Part shown: positions 44,067 to 53,152 of the stretch, in pieces
Layout of the letters: every line of letters starts with the position of its first letter
Numbering within the stretch: the first letter of the stretch is position 1
DNA from: Gemmatimonadota bacterium
GTDB lineage: Bacteria; Gemmatimonadota; Gemmatimonadetes; Longimicrobiales; Gaopeijiaceae
Length of the DNA stretch: 64,000 nucleotides
Reading direction: 5' to 3'
Assembly (NCBI GenBank): GCA_041390105.1
Contig: JAWKQO010000004.1
Span: forward strand, 434,001-498,000
Program-made: the position numbers and the translations under genes
The notes under the pieces: generated by a model
The model's database searches: none
The model's input: only the letters and a program-made list of their open reading frames with translations
Told to the model about the DNA's origin: nothing

Positions 44067-46289
44067 CTAGATCCCTCCCACCAAGCGCCATACCTGGGCA
44101 ACCAGGAAGCACACCACGAACCCCATGACGAGGGGGAGCAGCGTGGCCACGGCCGTCCATTTGGTGCTGCCCGTCTCCTTGTAGATCGTGTAGATCGTGG
44201 TGGAGCAGGGGTTGTGCAGCAGGCTGAACAGCATCAGACACAGCGCGGTCAGCAGCGTCCAGCCACCGGCACGCAGCACCTCTCCCATCGCGTCCGCCGA
44301 TTCCATCTCGAACATCACGCCGGCGCCGGCGCCCACACCGACCAGCCCCGTGGTCAGAACGGTCAACATCAGCACCGTGGGGATCACGATCTCGTTGGCC
44401 GGAATGGCGACCACATAGGCGAGCAGGATCACTCCGTTCAGTCCCAGCAGCACACCGAACGGGTTCAACCATCCGATCAGGTGTTCCGCCACACTGACCC
44501 CACTGACGTGGATGTTCGAGACCAACCAGATGACGGCTCCCGCCGGAAGCGCGAACACCACCGCTCGCCACAGCACGATGAGGGTGCGATCGATGAGCGA
44601 CGTGTACAGCGTCTGGAGCACGCGCGGGGGCCGGTACGGGGGCAGCTCGAGGCTGAACGCGGTCGCCTCTCCGCGCAGCACAGTGCGAGAGAGCCCCCAG
44701 GAGGCCAGCAGCATGGAGGCGATGCCCAGCATCGCCACCCCGACCACGGCCGCTGCCGCTACCAGCCCGGCGAGGGCCGGGGGGGCCAAGGCACCGATGA
44801 ACAGAGACGCGATCAGGATCTGTGTGGGCCAGCGCCCGTTGCACAGCGAGAAGTTGTTGGTCAGGATGGCGATCAGGCGCTCGCGCGGGCTGTCGATGAT
44901 GCGTGTGGCCACCACGCCGGCGGCGTTGCAGCCGAAGCCCATGCTCATGGTCAAGGCCTGTTTCCCGTGGGCGCCCACCCGGCGAAACAGACCGTCCAGG
45001 TTGAACGCCACCCGTGGCAGATAGCCGAAGTCCTCGAGCAGCGTGAACAACGGGAAGAAGATGGCCATCGGAGGCAGCATCACGCTGACGACCCACGCGG
45101 TCGACAGGTACATGCCGTCGAACAGGAGGCCACTTGCCCACCATGGCATGCCCACATTGGCGCCGATGCCCTTCAGCCAGGGGTGCACACCGTCGATGAG
45201 AACGCGCGACAGGAATGCCGAGGGAACGTTTGCGCCCGCCACGGTCAACCAGAAGACAGCAGCCAACATGGCCAACATGGTGGGAAAGCCCAGCCAGCGG
45301 CTCGTGAGCAGTCGGTCCAGCGTGCGATCGAGGTCGAAGCCAACCTTCTTGAGGCCGCGTGTCTGCGCCCGATTGGCGATCTCCTGCGCAGCGCCGTAGA
45401 TGCGCTCCATGAGCGCGTCATGGAAGTCATGTGGCAGCTCCCAACGCAGCTCGCGGGCCCGTTCCAGAACCGCGGACCGGTCCTCCTCCGAGGCGGGCGC
45501 GCCGACCGGAGCGTCCTGGAAGAGGCGAGCCAGCTCGCCCGATCGGACGGCCTCCTCCACGGCCTCGTCGGCGTTGAGAAGGCGCAGCGCGACCCAGCGC
45601 GTGTTGGGAAGCGACGGAAAGGCGCGCTTCAGGGTGTCGGCCAGCGAGGAGATGGCGTTCTCGACCACAGGCTGATGGCGTGCGATCCGGTAGGGCGTCG
45701 TCTGGATGGTGCCGCGAGCCACGTTGACCGCAGTAGCGATCACATCGTCGATGCCTCGGTTCTCGCGCGCCACCGCCTCCACCACCGGCACACCCAGCGC
45801 GTCGGACAAGCGCTGCACGTCGATGGCGATGCCGTGCCGGCGCGCCTCGTCCATGAGGTTGAGGCAGACCACGACCCGGTCCGTGATCTCCAGGATCTGG
45901 AGCACGAGGTTGAGATTGCGCTCGAGGCGGGTCGCGTCGACCACCACGACCGTGACATCCGGCCGACCGAAGAGGATGAAGTCGCGCGCGACCTCTTCGT
46001 CCACGCTGCCCGCCTGTAGCGAGTAGGTCCCGGGCAGATCGACCACCTTGACGCGCTGGCCATCGTGCAGGAAGGCACCTTCTGCGCGCACCACCGTCTT
46101 GCCCGGCCAGTTGCCGGTATGCTGACGAAGACCCGTCAGCGCATTGAAGACGGTGGTCTTGCCCGTGTTGGGGTTGCCGGCCAGCGCCACCAGGACGTCC
46201 CAGCGGTCCGGCTTCAACCCGAGCCGCACCAGGCTGCGCTCGCGATGCGGGTCGTGGCGCACCGGCAGGTCGGGGACCAAGACGCTCAC
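44067..46289 (-). CDS. feoB: Ferrous iron transporter FeoB
   Basis: A 740-residue inner-membrane iron(II) permease. The N-terminal G domain has G1 GNPNTGKTT (38-46), G3 DLPG (84-87) and G4 NLMD (144-147). A helical domain follows, then the gate-containing membrane region from about residue 310, with the segments PWWASGLLFDGMYLSTAW, GFGCNAAGVVATRI and LCNGRWPTQILIA. The start is GTG, overlapping the stop of the DtxR-FeoA fusion (GTGA), so both are made from one message. The usual partner FeoA is fused to the regulator upstream, and no separate FeoC is visible. Confidence 0.95.
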   Translation of the reverse strand: MSVLVPDLPVRHDPHRERSLVRLGLKPDRWDVLVALAGNPNTGKTTVFNALTGLRQHTGNWPGKTVVRAEGAFLHDGQRVKVVDLPGTYSLQAGSVDEEVARDFILFGRPDVTVVVVDATRLERNLNLVLQILEITDRVVVCLNLMDEARRHGIAIDVQRLSDALGVPVVEAVARENRGIDDVIATAVNVARGTIQTTPYRIARHQPVVENAISSLADTLKRAFPSLPNTRWVALRLLNADEAVEEAVRSGELARLFQDAPVGAPASEEDRSAVLERARELRWELPHDFHDALMERIYGAAQEIANRAQTRGLKKVGFDLDRTLDRLLTSRWLGFPTMLAMLAAVFWLTVAGANVPSAFLSRVLIDGVHPWLKGIGANVGMPWWASGLLFDGMYLSTAWVVSVMLPPMAIFFPLFTLLEDFGYLPRVAFNLDGLFRRVGAHGKQALTMSMGFGCNAAGVVATRIIDSPRERLIAILTNNFSLCNGRWPTQILIASLFIGALAPPALAGLVAAAAVVGVAMLGIASMLLASWGLSRTVLRGEATAFSLELPPYRPPRVLQTLYTSLIDRTLIVLWRAVVFALPAGAVIWLVSNIHVSGVSVAEHLIGWLNPFGVLLGLNGVILLAYVVAIPANEIVIPTVLMLTVLTTGLVGVGAGAGVMFEMESADAMGEVLRAGGWTLLTALCLMLFSLLHNPCSTTIYTIYKETGSTKWTAVATLLPLVMGFVVCFLVAQVWRLVGGI

Positions 46290-47353
46290 GCGGCACCTCG
46301 TCCAGCGGCGCCGGCAGCTGCGGGCGTGTCCTCCACCTCGATCCAGGCGGCCTGATCCCGACGGAGCGCGATGAGGGCACCGCGGATGCGGTAGGCTACG
46401 GGATCCCCACCGGCACTCTCCAACTCCGGCAGGATCTCGGTGCCCGCCACCACCCCCAGGTCCAGGAGGCGACGACGCTGCGTCCCCTGACAGAGGGGAG
46501 AGATCCCCACCACTCGGGCGACCTCACCGCGGGGAACCTCCGCCAGCGTGCGGAGCGAGCGCCGGACGCCTTCCCCCTCGACCAATGGACGCACGGTGAC
46601 CTGACCGGCCGCCACCCGTGGCACCACCCGCTCCTGACCGTCCAGGCGGACCTTCACACCATGGGTGCCGCGCGCCAGAACCTCCACACGGGCGGAAGGC
46701 ACCAGGCCCATCGCCGTCAACGTGCGGAACACTTCGGGCGGCTCGTCCTCGATGTGCGTGATCGCCACCGAGCTTCCTTCAGGCGCGCTGTTCAGGGTGG
46801 TGGCCCGGAACGGAGGCAGCGACCCGTCACCCCGGGGGATCGGGTCGCCGTGGGGGTCGTACAGAGGATGCCCCAGACGCTGGGAAAGGGTCTCCACCTC
46901 CCGGTGGGACAGGGTGTGCTCCGCCTCCTCCGCCTCCGCGTGCCATTCCTCGGGTCGGACGCCCGTGCGATCCGCCAGATACCGTTCCCAGAGGCGGTGC
47001 GTGCGGACGACCCGCAGCGCGTATTCGCGCCCGTCGGCCGTCAACGCGGGCGCGGGATCATCCAACGAGACCAGATCACGCTCGGAGAGGTGCTGAAGCG
47101 TGTTCGCCGCCAGCGCGCGCGAGATGCCCAGGGCGCCCGCCAGGCCGTCGACGGTGAGGCGGGTATCGCGACGCTCCGCCGCCAGCAGTTGCTTGAGCGC
47201 GTCCTCCATGCGGACGCGCTCGGAGGAGCGGAAGGCTCGGCGCAGCCGGGCCACGACTCCCTTGCCCGGCCAGAACAGCACGGCCAAGAGCAGCGCCCCG
47301 GCCGTGAACCAGAGAAGGGCTTCGCCAGGGGAAACCGGTGGATGTGACTGCAT
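46286..47353 (-). CDS. Membrane-anchored DtxR-FeoA-FeoA fusion
   Basis: A 355-residue protein of unusual architecture. Residues about 11-28 are a transmembrane helix (ALLWFTAGALLLAVLFW), followed by a basic stretch. Residues 48-110 form a DtxR-type winged helix (LTVDGLAGALGISRALAANT), and 110-175 the metal-binding dimerisation domain (RVVRTHRLWERYLADRTGV, with candidate ligands at His119, Glu123, His138, Glu142 and His162). Two FeoA (SH3-like) domains follow at about 188-257 and 266-341. It is translationally coupled to feoB. It probably senses iron or manganese, represses the operon through the palindrome at 47416-47439, and supplies FeoA function. The start ATG lacks a strong Shine-Dalgarno. 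Confidence 0.85.
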   Translation of the reverse strand: MQSHPPVSPGEALLWFTAGALLLAVLFWPGKGVVARLRRAFRSSERVRMEDALKQLLAAERRDTRLTVDGLAGALGISRALAANTLQHLSERDLVSLDDPAPALTADGREYALRVVRTHRLWERYLADRTGVRPEEWHAEAEEAEHTLSHREVETLSQRLGHPLYDPHGDPIPRGDGSLPPFRATTLNSAPEGSSVAITHIEDEPPEVFRTLTAMGLVPSARVEVLARGTHGVKVRLDGQERVVPRVAAGQVTVRPLVEGEGVRRSLRTLAEVPRGEVARVVGISPLCQGTQRRRLLDLGVVAGTEILPELESAGGDPVAYRIRGALIALRRDQAAWIEVEDTPAAAGAAGRGAA

Positions 47354-47415
47354 GCTGGTGCTACACCCTTTCTTCAGGCGGACCCCGCGCGCGCGAATGC
47401 TCCCGTGGGATCCGA

Positions 47416-47439
47416 TATATTTAGGATAACCTAAATATA
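47416..47439 (-). promoter_or_regulatory. DtxR/MntR-type operator
   Basis: TATATTTAGG (47416-47425) and CCTAAATATA (47430-47439) are perfect inverted 10-bp arms around ATAA. The half-site TTTAGG-CCTAAA recalls the boxes bound by DtxR/MntR-family regulators. It lies 63 bp upstream of the fusion gene start and overlaps the candidate -10. Confidence 0.8.
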
Positions 47440-47450
47440 GAGCAGGTCAA
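47423..47450 (-). promoter_or_regulatory. Promoter of the feo operon
   Basis: On the minus strand TTGACC (47450-47445), a 16-nt spacer and TATCCT (47428-47423). The perfect palindrome covers the -10, which is the arrangement expected for metal-dependent repression. Confidence 0.5.
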
Positions 47451-47507
47451 CTCCGCCTTCGTCCGCCTTCGGTCAGGCACAACGGGCGGCCTCGCCGGCC
47501 CGGACGG

Positions 47508-48377
47508 TCACGACGGCGATGTATTGACCAGCGCAGCGGTTACCGCAATTACCAGGGCAAAGCCCACCCACCACTCCAGCACCATGGAACGCCGCGCCGC
47601 CCTGGCGTCTGCGGCCGTGCCCCCAAGACGCGGCGTCGCGCACCGCCAGTTCCACCAGCCCAGGCTCATGGTCAGGGCGACGAGGGTGAGCTTGAGGATC
47701 AGCCACCGTCCGTACGGCGACCTTGGTAGGGCACTCAAATCCGCTACGTGAAGCCAGACGGCGAACCCGCCTGTCACCACCAACACAAGCGCGCCAGCTC
47801 GGGCCCAGGGAGAGAACGCGCGAACGAGCGTTACAGCCCTCGGCGCCGGTTCGTGGAGCGCGCGCGTCCGCCACAGCACCCACGCGAGGCCACCCATCCA
47901 CACCCCAGCGGCCAGAACATGGAGCCCATCGGCTGTCACCGCGATCCATTGTAGGTCTTCGGACGCCACCGCATGACCGGAGAGGGCCGGGAACGCAGCG
48001 AGCGGGACGACACTCGCGGCTCCGATGAACCACGCGCGCGAGCGGCCGGCCGATGCCATCCAGAAGGAAGCGCAGGCCACCCCCGCACCAACACCCGCGG
48101 CCAGCCAGGTTCGGCCCCAGGAGGTGCCGAGGAGGATCCTGGCTTCGCCAGCCAGCGGAGCCAGAGGATCCCTGAACTCGAGTAGCTGGCTCGCAAAGAG
48201 AGCGGCCAGGCCGAGGAGTAGGACCCCCGCGCCCAGCCGGCCCAGGCGCTCGCCCGAGCGGCTGTCCGGGTCCTCATCCGTTCCGAGGCGCGAAGGCAGG
48301 AGCCGTCCGAACACGGCTCCCACGCACAGGACGATGCCATAGAACACCACGGTCCGTCCCAGGAGCGTCGCGTCCAC
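47508..48377 (-). CDS. copD: CopD-family copper membrane protein
   Basis: A 289-residue inner-membrane protein with about seven to eight hydrophobic helices. The pattern DGLHVLAAGVWMGGLAWVLW is typical of the CopD domain, as is the final YGRWLILKLTLVALTMSLGWWNW. CopD is the inner-membrane partner of CopC, thought to carry copper. The GTG start is used. It lies 18 nt downstream of copC in the same direction. Assignment is by motif and neighbour. Confidence 0.88.
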   Translation of the reverse strand: MDATLLGRTVVFYGIVLCVGAVFGRLLPSRLGTDEDPDSRSGERLGRLGAGVLLLGLAALFASQLLEFRDPLAPLAGEARILLGTSWGRTWLAAGVGAGVACASFWMASAGRSRAWFIGAASVVPLAAFPALSGHAVASEDLQWIAVTADGLHVLAAGVWMGGLAWVLWRTRALHEPAPRAVTLVRAFSPWARAGALVLVVTGGFAVWLHVADLSALPRSPYGRWLILKLTLVALTMSLGWWNWRCATPRLGGTAADARAARRSMVLEWWVGFALVIAVTAALVNTSPS

Positions 48378-48395
48378 GGCGCGCGCTCCGACCGT

Positions 48396-48791
48396 TCAGC
48401 GCGCCGCGGCGACGCTGAATCCGTATTCTCCCCGCACCACGTGTCCGTCCGCCGACATGGTGCGCCAGGCCACCGTGTAGGTACCCGCGGGCACCGCCGC
48501 GTCGGCCGTGGCCACTTGCACCTTGCCGTCCGTCGCGTCGGCGGCCACCTCCCCCAGCGGAATCACGCTGCCCGCCCCATCCAGGAGTCGAATCGACGTG
48601 GCCTTTTTCTGAGGAACCTGGCTGAAGACGAGGCGGATCTCCGAGACGGACTCGACGCGGGCGTCCTTCTCGGGAACGGACTTGACCAGCGCCAGATGCC
48701 AGGTGGACTCCATGGGCCGAATGGCGCCCACGTTGGCTACGGCGACCACTCCGCAGAACGCGAGGGCGCCGAAGATCCGATTCCCTTTCAT
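48396..48791 (-). CDS. copC: CopC-type periplasmic copper-binding protein
   Basis: A 131-residue exported protein, the usual CopC length. Signal peptide about 1-30, then WHLALVKSVPEKDARV and a C-terminal SADGHVVRGEYGFSV. His32 near the mature N-terminus plus Asp115 and His117 could form the Cu(II) site typical of CopC. It sits between a TonB receptor and CopD, supporting a copper role. It starts at ATG 48791, 65 nt after the receptor stop. Confidence 0.88.
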   Translation of the reverse strand: MKGNRIFGALAFCGVVAVANVGAIRPMESTWHLALVKSVPEKDARVESVSEIRLVFSQVPQKKATSIRLLDGAGSVIPLGEVAADATDGKVQVATADAAVPAGTYTVAWRTMSADGHVVRGEYGFSVAAAR

Positions 48792-48855
48792 TGGTCAACT
48801 CCGGTGGTGTGCTCCGCGTCGGACACGGCGATCGCCGAGGCCGTTGCAGCAGCGG

Positions 48856-50919
48856 TCAATGGGTTCCAACCCGCACGCGTGCGCTGAGGCTGCGCGGGGC
48901 GCCCGGGGTCACGAAGCCAGAGGAGCGGAGCTCCACGTAGCGCACGTCGGCCACGTTTGAGAGTTCCATCTCCAACGTCACGCCAGGGCGCCACTCCCAC
49001 TCAGTGCCGACGTCCAGCAGCGAGTAGGCCCGCGTCTCCACCTCGGGCTCCCCCACCGGCGTGTGCGGTCCGACCAAGCGCCACGACATGCGCATCGGCA
49101 GCCCCCACGGCAGAGGCAGTTGGGCACCGGCGCGCATCAGATAGCGCGAGACCCCCGGCACCGGATCGTCACCGGTGTTGGGGCCGTCGGCCGGCGCCTC
49201 CTCATGGCCGTGGTCCTCGTGGGGATCGACGTACCCGCCGTGCAGGTGGGCGTCGTTCAACGTCACGCCCAGATCGAGCCGCACCTCTTCGGAAAGGCTC
49301 CAGCCCACCTGTGCCTCGATCCCCTGCCGGGTGCTGCCGCCCGAGTCCGTGACCTCCAGGGTCACCGGGTCGAGGAGCCGCTCGTTGCTCACGTCGATGC
49401 GGAAGAGGGACATACCCGCGTCGAAGCGGTCTCCTCGCAGCTCGGCGCCCACTTCATGGGACCAGGCGATGTAGGGCTCCCGAGCCGGGTCGCCGATGAT
49501 GCCCACCGGGCTGCGGAAGCCCCGGCTGCTGCCCGCTTTCAACGTGAGTTGCGGAGTCCAGGCCCAGCGGAGCCCCAGCTTGGGACTCACGATCGCTCGT
49601 GTGGAGGACTCCAGAGCGGCGGCGGCATCGAGGTTGGAGCGCGACGTGTGGGTGAAGCGATCCACGCGCGCCCCCAGGTCCACGCCCAGCCGCTGGGCGA
49701 TCGTGCGCCGCCACCTCGTGTAAAGCGCGGCGGTACGGTACGTGGCGTCCAGGTCCGTCTCGGTCAGGGCGATGGCCCGCTGGACCGTGGACGCATGACG
49801 GTACCCTACCGACTCCGCCCGGCCCGACGCACCCACCACCAGATCGCCCCTCGCACCGGTCCAACCCAGCTCTACCTGTCCTCCGCCGCCCACGCGCTCG
49901 TCGAACTCGCCCGACTGCAGCACAGTCCCGGCGTCTCCGCCGTGATCGTGGCCGGGAATGTGGAGATACAGTGAGTAGTCCGAAGCCTGGGCCCAGGCCG
50001 TGGCCTGCATCACCCGCGCTCCCCCCACGGGGCGGGACCAGCGACCGTGGAGGATGATCCGTCGCGAATCACCACCATCGCTGGGATCGACGGCGGAGCG
50101 AACGTCCTCGGCGTTATAGGCGGGGACGGTCACGAATCCCGGAGAGTTCCAGGTGGTCCCGTAGAGAGAAAGCCCGCCCTCCAAGCGGCCCGTACCCAGC
50201 GCCCGCCAGCCACGCGCCAAGGCGTTCGCCAACCGGTAGTCCATGTTCGCGCGCCAGCCGTCTTCCCGTTGGACGCTTCCTCCCACCAGGAACCCCCCGT
50301 CCTCGTGGCGACGGCCCACCAGAGCGCTCCCCTGGACGTCACCGAACGACGTGGTCTCGAGCGACGCCTCCGTCCCCTCCGCATCCGCGCGGGTGAACAC
50401 CTCCACCACGCCGGCCAATGCGAAGTCCCCATATAAGGGGCTCGCTCCGCCGTGGATCAACCGCATCGAGCTGACCGCCTGGGGGAAGAGCAGGTTCCAG
50501 TCGGCAAACCCCTCCACGTGTCCATGCGCGGGCAGGTTGATCGGTACCCCGTCGACGACCAACAACACGTCGGACGAGTGATCCGAGGTGAACCCCCGGA
50601 GGACGACGTTCGAAGCGAACCCGGGTCCCTGCCCCTGGTCGTGGACATCCACGCTGGAGATGCGACGCAGCAACTGATAGGGGTTGCGGGCCAGCGTGCC
50701 CCGCACGCGCTCAGGAGCGATCACCGTCGCCGCCACCGGAGGCGGTGCGGAACGCTCCCTTTCCACGGTCACCCGGAGGGGATCGATCAGGTAGACGGTC
50801 GTGTCTCGGGTGGCGGCGGTGTCCGGTACCTGACCCGTGAGCCCGGTCGGGCAGAGCACCGCCACTCCCAAGCCACACAGGAGCACGCGCCAGGGCACGC
50901 CGGTTCGGGTCCTGCTCAT
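48856..50919 (-). CDS. TonB-dependent outer-membrane receptor (copper-linked)
   Basis: A 687-residue receptor with signal peptide (about 1-30), plug domain (about 60-175, with LLVVDGVPINLPAHGHVEGF) and a barrel. Extracellular loops are rich in His (LHIPGHDHGGD and HLHGGYVDPHEDHGHEE), consistent with binding a metal or metal chelate. The start at 50919 overlaps the MbnH-like gene (ATGA). It ends RVRVGTH rather than in an aromatic residue. The neighbours suggest import of copper, but it could transport another chelate. Confidence 0.85.
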   Translation of the reverse strand: MSRTRTGVPWRVLLCGLGVAVLCPTGLTGQVPDTAATRDTTVYLIDPLRVTVERERSAPPPVAATVIAPERVRGTLARNPYQLLRRISSVDVHDQGQGPGFASNVVLRGFTSDHSSDVLLVVDGVPINLPAHGHVEGFADWNLLFPQAVSSMRLIHGGASPLYGDFALAGVVEVFTRADAEGTEASLETTSFGDVQGSALVGRRHEDGGFLVGGSVQREDGWRANMDYRLANALARGWRALGTGRLEGGLSLYGTTWNSPGFVTVPAYNAEDVRSAVDPSDGGDSRRIILHGRWSRPVGGARVMQATAWAQASDYSLYLHIPGHDHGGDAGTVLQSGEFDERVGGGGQVELGWTGARGDLVVGASGRAESVGYRHASTVQRAIALTETDLDATYRTAALYTRWRRTIAQRLGVDLGARVDRFTHTSRSNLDAAAALESSTRAIVSPKLGLRWAWTPQLTLKAGSSRGFRSPVGIIGDPAREPYIAWSHEVGAELRGDRFDAGMSLFRIDVSNERLLDPVTLEVTDSGGSTRQGIEAQVGWSLSEEVRLDLGVTLNDAHLHGGYVDPHEDHGHEEAPADGPNTGDDPVPGVSRYLMRAGAQLPLPWGLPMRMSWRLVGPHTPVGEPEVETRAYSLLDVGTEWEWRPGVTLEMELSNVADVRYVELRSSGFVTPGAPRSLSARVRVGTH

Positions 50920-52136
50920 CGCCCCACCCCTCCCCGCGCCGCCCACGGATCCGAGAACCGGGGATCGCTCACGAAGTCCTCATCCGTGAGCGCCCGCAGA
51001 TACGCCTTGAGGCCCGCCCGCTCCTCCGGCGTTAGCGTGAACCCGTTGACGAAGCCGCTCTTGTGCGGGTTGGCGCTTCCCACCCCCACGTAGGGACCGG
51101 ACGAGATCGTGCGCCCGCCCGCCGCATAGTGATCGATCACCTCGTCCAGTGTGGCGATGCTCCCGTCGTGCATGTAGGGCGCGGTCAGCTCGACGTTGCG
51201 CAGCGAAGGAGCCTTGAAGCGTCCCATGTCCTCGGGACGCCCCGTGAAGTTGAAGAGCCCGGTATTGGGCTCGGGGTAGGCTCCGTTGCCGTCCAGGTTG
51301 TAGAGGCCAGTGTTGTGGAACTCGATCTCCGGCGAGCTCTTTCCCTCGAAATCCGAGGTTCCCGTGAAGAACAGTCCCCCATGGCAGTGAAAGCACTCCA
51401 GCCGCTCACTGAAGAACAGCGCCTGTCCCACCTGGGCCTCGGCGGATAGGGCAGTGGCGTCGCCGCGCCGGGCTCGATCCACGGGCGCGTTCCCCGAGAT
51501 GAGCGTCCGTTGGAACGACGCGATCGCACGCGTGATCGCGGCCAGTGTGAACGGATCCGCGTCTTCCGGATAGGAGGCCGCAAACAGCCGTTGGTAGACG
51601 GTGTCGGCGCGCAATCGAGCGAACAGCTCGGCCTCCCGCCCGCTCATCCCCAACTCGACCGGATCGTCGCCGAACATCGGCACGAGGGCCTGGGCGGCCA
51701 GGTCGTGCAGCAGGGGATTGGCCCAGGTGAGTACGGGCTGATACCCGACATTCCCCAGTGCCATCGAATTCCGTGGATGCGCCTGCCCAGTGGACCCGAG
51801 CGCTACCGAGCGGGGATCGGCGAACGCCCGTGCCTGCTCGTGGCACGACGCGCAGCTCTGGGTCTGGTTCCCGGACAGGCGTGTGTCGTAGAAGAGGTGG
51901 CGACCCAGCTCGACCTTGCCGGCGGACATGGGATTGTCCGCCGGCACCCGCGGGGCCGGAAACCCCTCCGGCAGATCCCACTCGAACGCAACGTCCGGAC
52001 CAGGCTCCGCGAACAGCGGCCCCAGCGTCTCGTCGCCCCCGCACGCTCCGAAGGCGGCGGACGCGAGGGCCGCAGTCAAGGCCACGACCCTCCCGCTCCG
52101 CTCGCACTTCAGGGCGTGAAAGGCGCTAGCGGACAC
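50916..52136 (-). CDS. mbnH: MbnH-family di-haem enzyme
   Basis: A 406-residue exported protein of the di-haem peroxidase superfamily (MauG/MbnH). Two haem motifs, CASCH (95-99) and CFHCH (248-252), are present. MbnH proteins oxidise a tryptophan of the partner MbnP to kynurenine. The partner gene is directly upstream, and the coding regions overlap. The start is uncertain: the frame is open to 52202, overlapping mbnP; I use the GTG at 52136, which leaves a signal sequence ending FGAC. A longer ATG at 52172 is possible. Confidence 0.82.
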   Translation of the reverse strand: MSASAFHALKCERSGRVVALTAALASAAFGACGGDETLGPLFAEPGPDVAFEWDLPEGFPAPRVPADNPMSAGKVELGRHLFYDTRLSGNQTQSCASCHEQARAFADPRSVALGSTGQAHPRNSMALGNVGYQPVLTWANPLLHDLAAQALVPMFGDDPVELGMSGREAELFARLRADTVYQRLFAASYPEDADPFTLAAITRAIASFQRTLISGNAPVDRARRGDATALSAEAQVGQALFFSERLECFHCHGGLFFTGTSDFEGKSSPEIEFHNTGLYNLDGNGAYPEPNTGLFNFTGRPEDMGRFKAPSLRNVELTAPYMHDGSIATLDEVIDHYAAGGRTISSGPYVGVGSANPHKSGFVNGFTLTPEERAGLKAYLRALTDEDFVSDPRFSDPWAARGGVGR

Positions 52137-52989
52137 TGAACAGACGCTGCGGCTGCGCCGCCGTGCCCTCATAGGCGAGTCCCAGTGCAGGAAGAACCGC
52201 ATGGCACTCCGGATCTCCGGGGAAGGACATGCACCCCTTGGCCGCGCTGTTCTGGGTCAGGTCACTCTGCGACAGGATCGCGCCCAAGTCAGCAACGACC
52301 TGGTTGCTGGTCCAGTCGAACCCGTTGAAGGTCACCGTGAGGCGATGCTCGTTGCTGCAGGCCGTCGCCGGGGTGGTGGGTGTCCCCGCTGGCGAGCAGC
52401 CGGTGCTGCCCAGGTGCACGAACCAGCCATCCGGCTGGGCCGCGGAGGTGTGATCCATGCGCGCGAACTTGTATCCGCCGTTCCATGACCAGAACAGCGC
52501 GGTCAGATCGAGGGGCGCCTGGGCTGTGGTCTGGTCCTGGTGGTTCATGGAGAAAGGAACGCCGAGCGTGAACCGCACGCCGCTGTAATCACCGGCAGGT
52601 ACCTCGCCGCGCACAGTGGTGTTGGTGGCTGCCGTGCCGTTCACGCAGGGTCCGCTCCCGTTCTCGAAGTCCAGCAAAGCGAGGTTCTCGCGCTGCCAGA
52701 GTCCATCCTGCTCCAGGGTGAGGGGCACGGCTGCCCCGTTGCTGTCCAGCAGGGCCACGTCATGCACGTAGAAGCGGAAGTCGACGGGCGTGATGGTGGT
52801 CTGGGAGGCACCCACGTTGGTAAAGCTGGCCCCGCAGTTGAACGATTGGCCGTTGACCGCCGCGGCGAACTGCAGCGAAACGTCGATCGGTCCGGCGGGA
52901 GTGGAAGGCTCGTCGGAGCATGCGGCTACCACGGCGAAGGCCGCGAAAAGCGTGGCGGGGAGCAGGCGCGCCCGGGTTCGGATCATCAT
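52126..52989 (-). CDS. mbnP: MbnP-family copper-binding lipoprotein
   Basis: A 287-residue protein with lipobox VAAC (Cys24). It matches the MbnP ('metallo-mystery pair, four-Cys') class: a beta-rich domain with paired cysteines (52, 115, 198, 211, 253 and 262), a Met/His stretch FSMNHQD and the aromatic motif LFWSWNGGYKF, a candidate site of the Trp that MbnH converts to kynurenine for Cu binding. The pairing with MbnH, a TonB receptor and CopCD supports copper handling. Two ATGs are adjacent (52989, 52986). The family call is confident because of the pair. Confidence 0.85.
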   Translation of the reverse strand: MMIRTRARLLPATLFAAFAVVAACSDEPSTPAGPIDVSLQFAAAVNGQSFNCGASFTNVGASQTTITPVDFRFYVHDVALLDSNGAAVPLTLEQDGLWQRENLALLDFENGSGPCVNGTAATNTTVRGEVPAGDYSGVRFTLGVPFSMNHQDQTTAQAPLDLTALFWSWNGGYKFARMDHTSAAQPDGWFVHLGSTGCSPAGTPTTPATACSNEHRLTVTFNGFDWTSNQVVADLGAILSQSDLTQNSAAKGCMSFPGDPECHAVLPALGLAYEGTAAQPQRLFSVR

Positions 52990-53152
52990 CGTATCAGGTC
53001 TCTAGGGATTGTTGTTCACGTGCCGGGAGGGGCCCCCCGGGTGTCTGAGTGCATGCGAGGGCGCCGGGGTGCAACGAGGATGCAAGTCGACCCGGACACG
53101 CCCTGGGGCGCGCCGGCAAGCCGCATTGCTCAGGAGCTGTGGGCGCCGCGAC

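Noticed and set aside
44040..46019. 659-codon plus-strand frame opposite feoB
   Set aside because: feoB has intact G motifs on the minus strand; the antisense product is His/Gln/Arg-rich without domains.
53003..53152. Small plus-strand frames between mbnP and the Cys/His-rich gene
   Set aside because: No ribosome site, signal or recognisable motif; they overlap the minus-strand gene in part.
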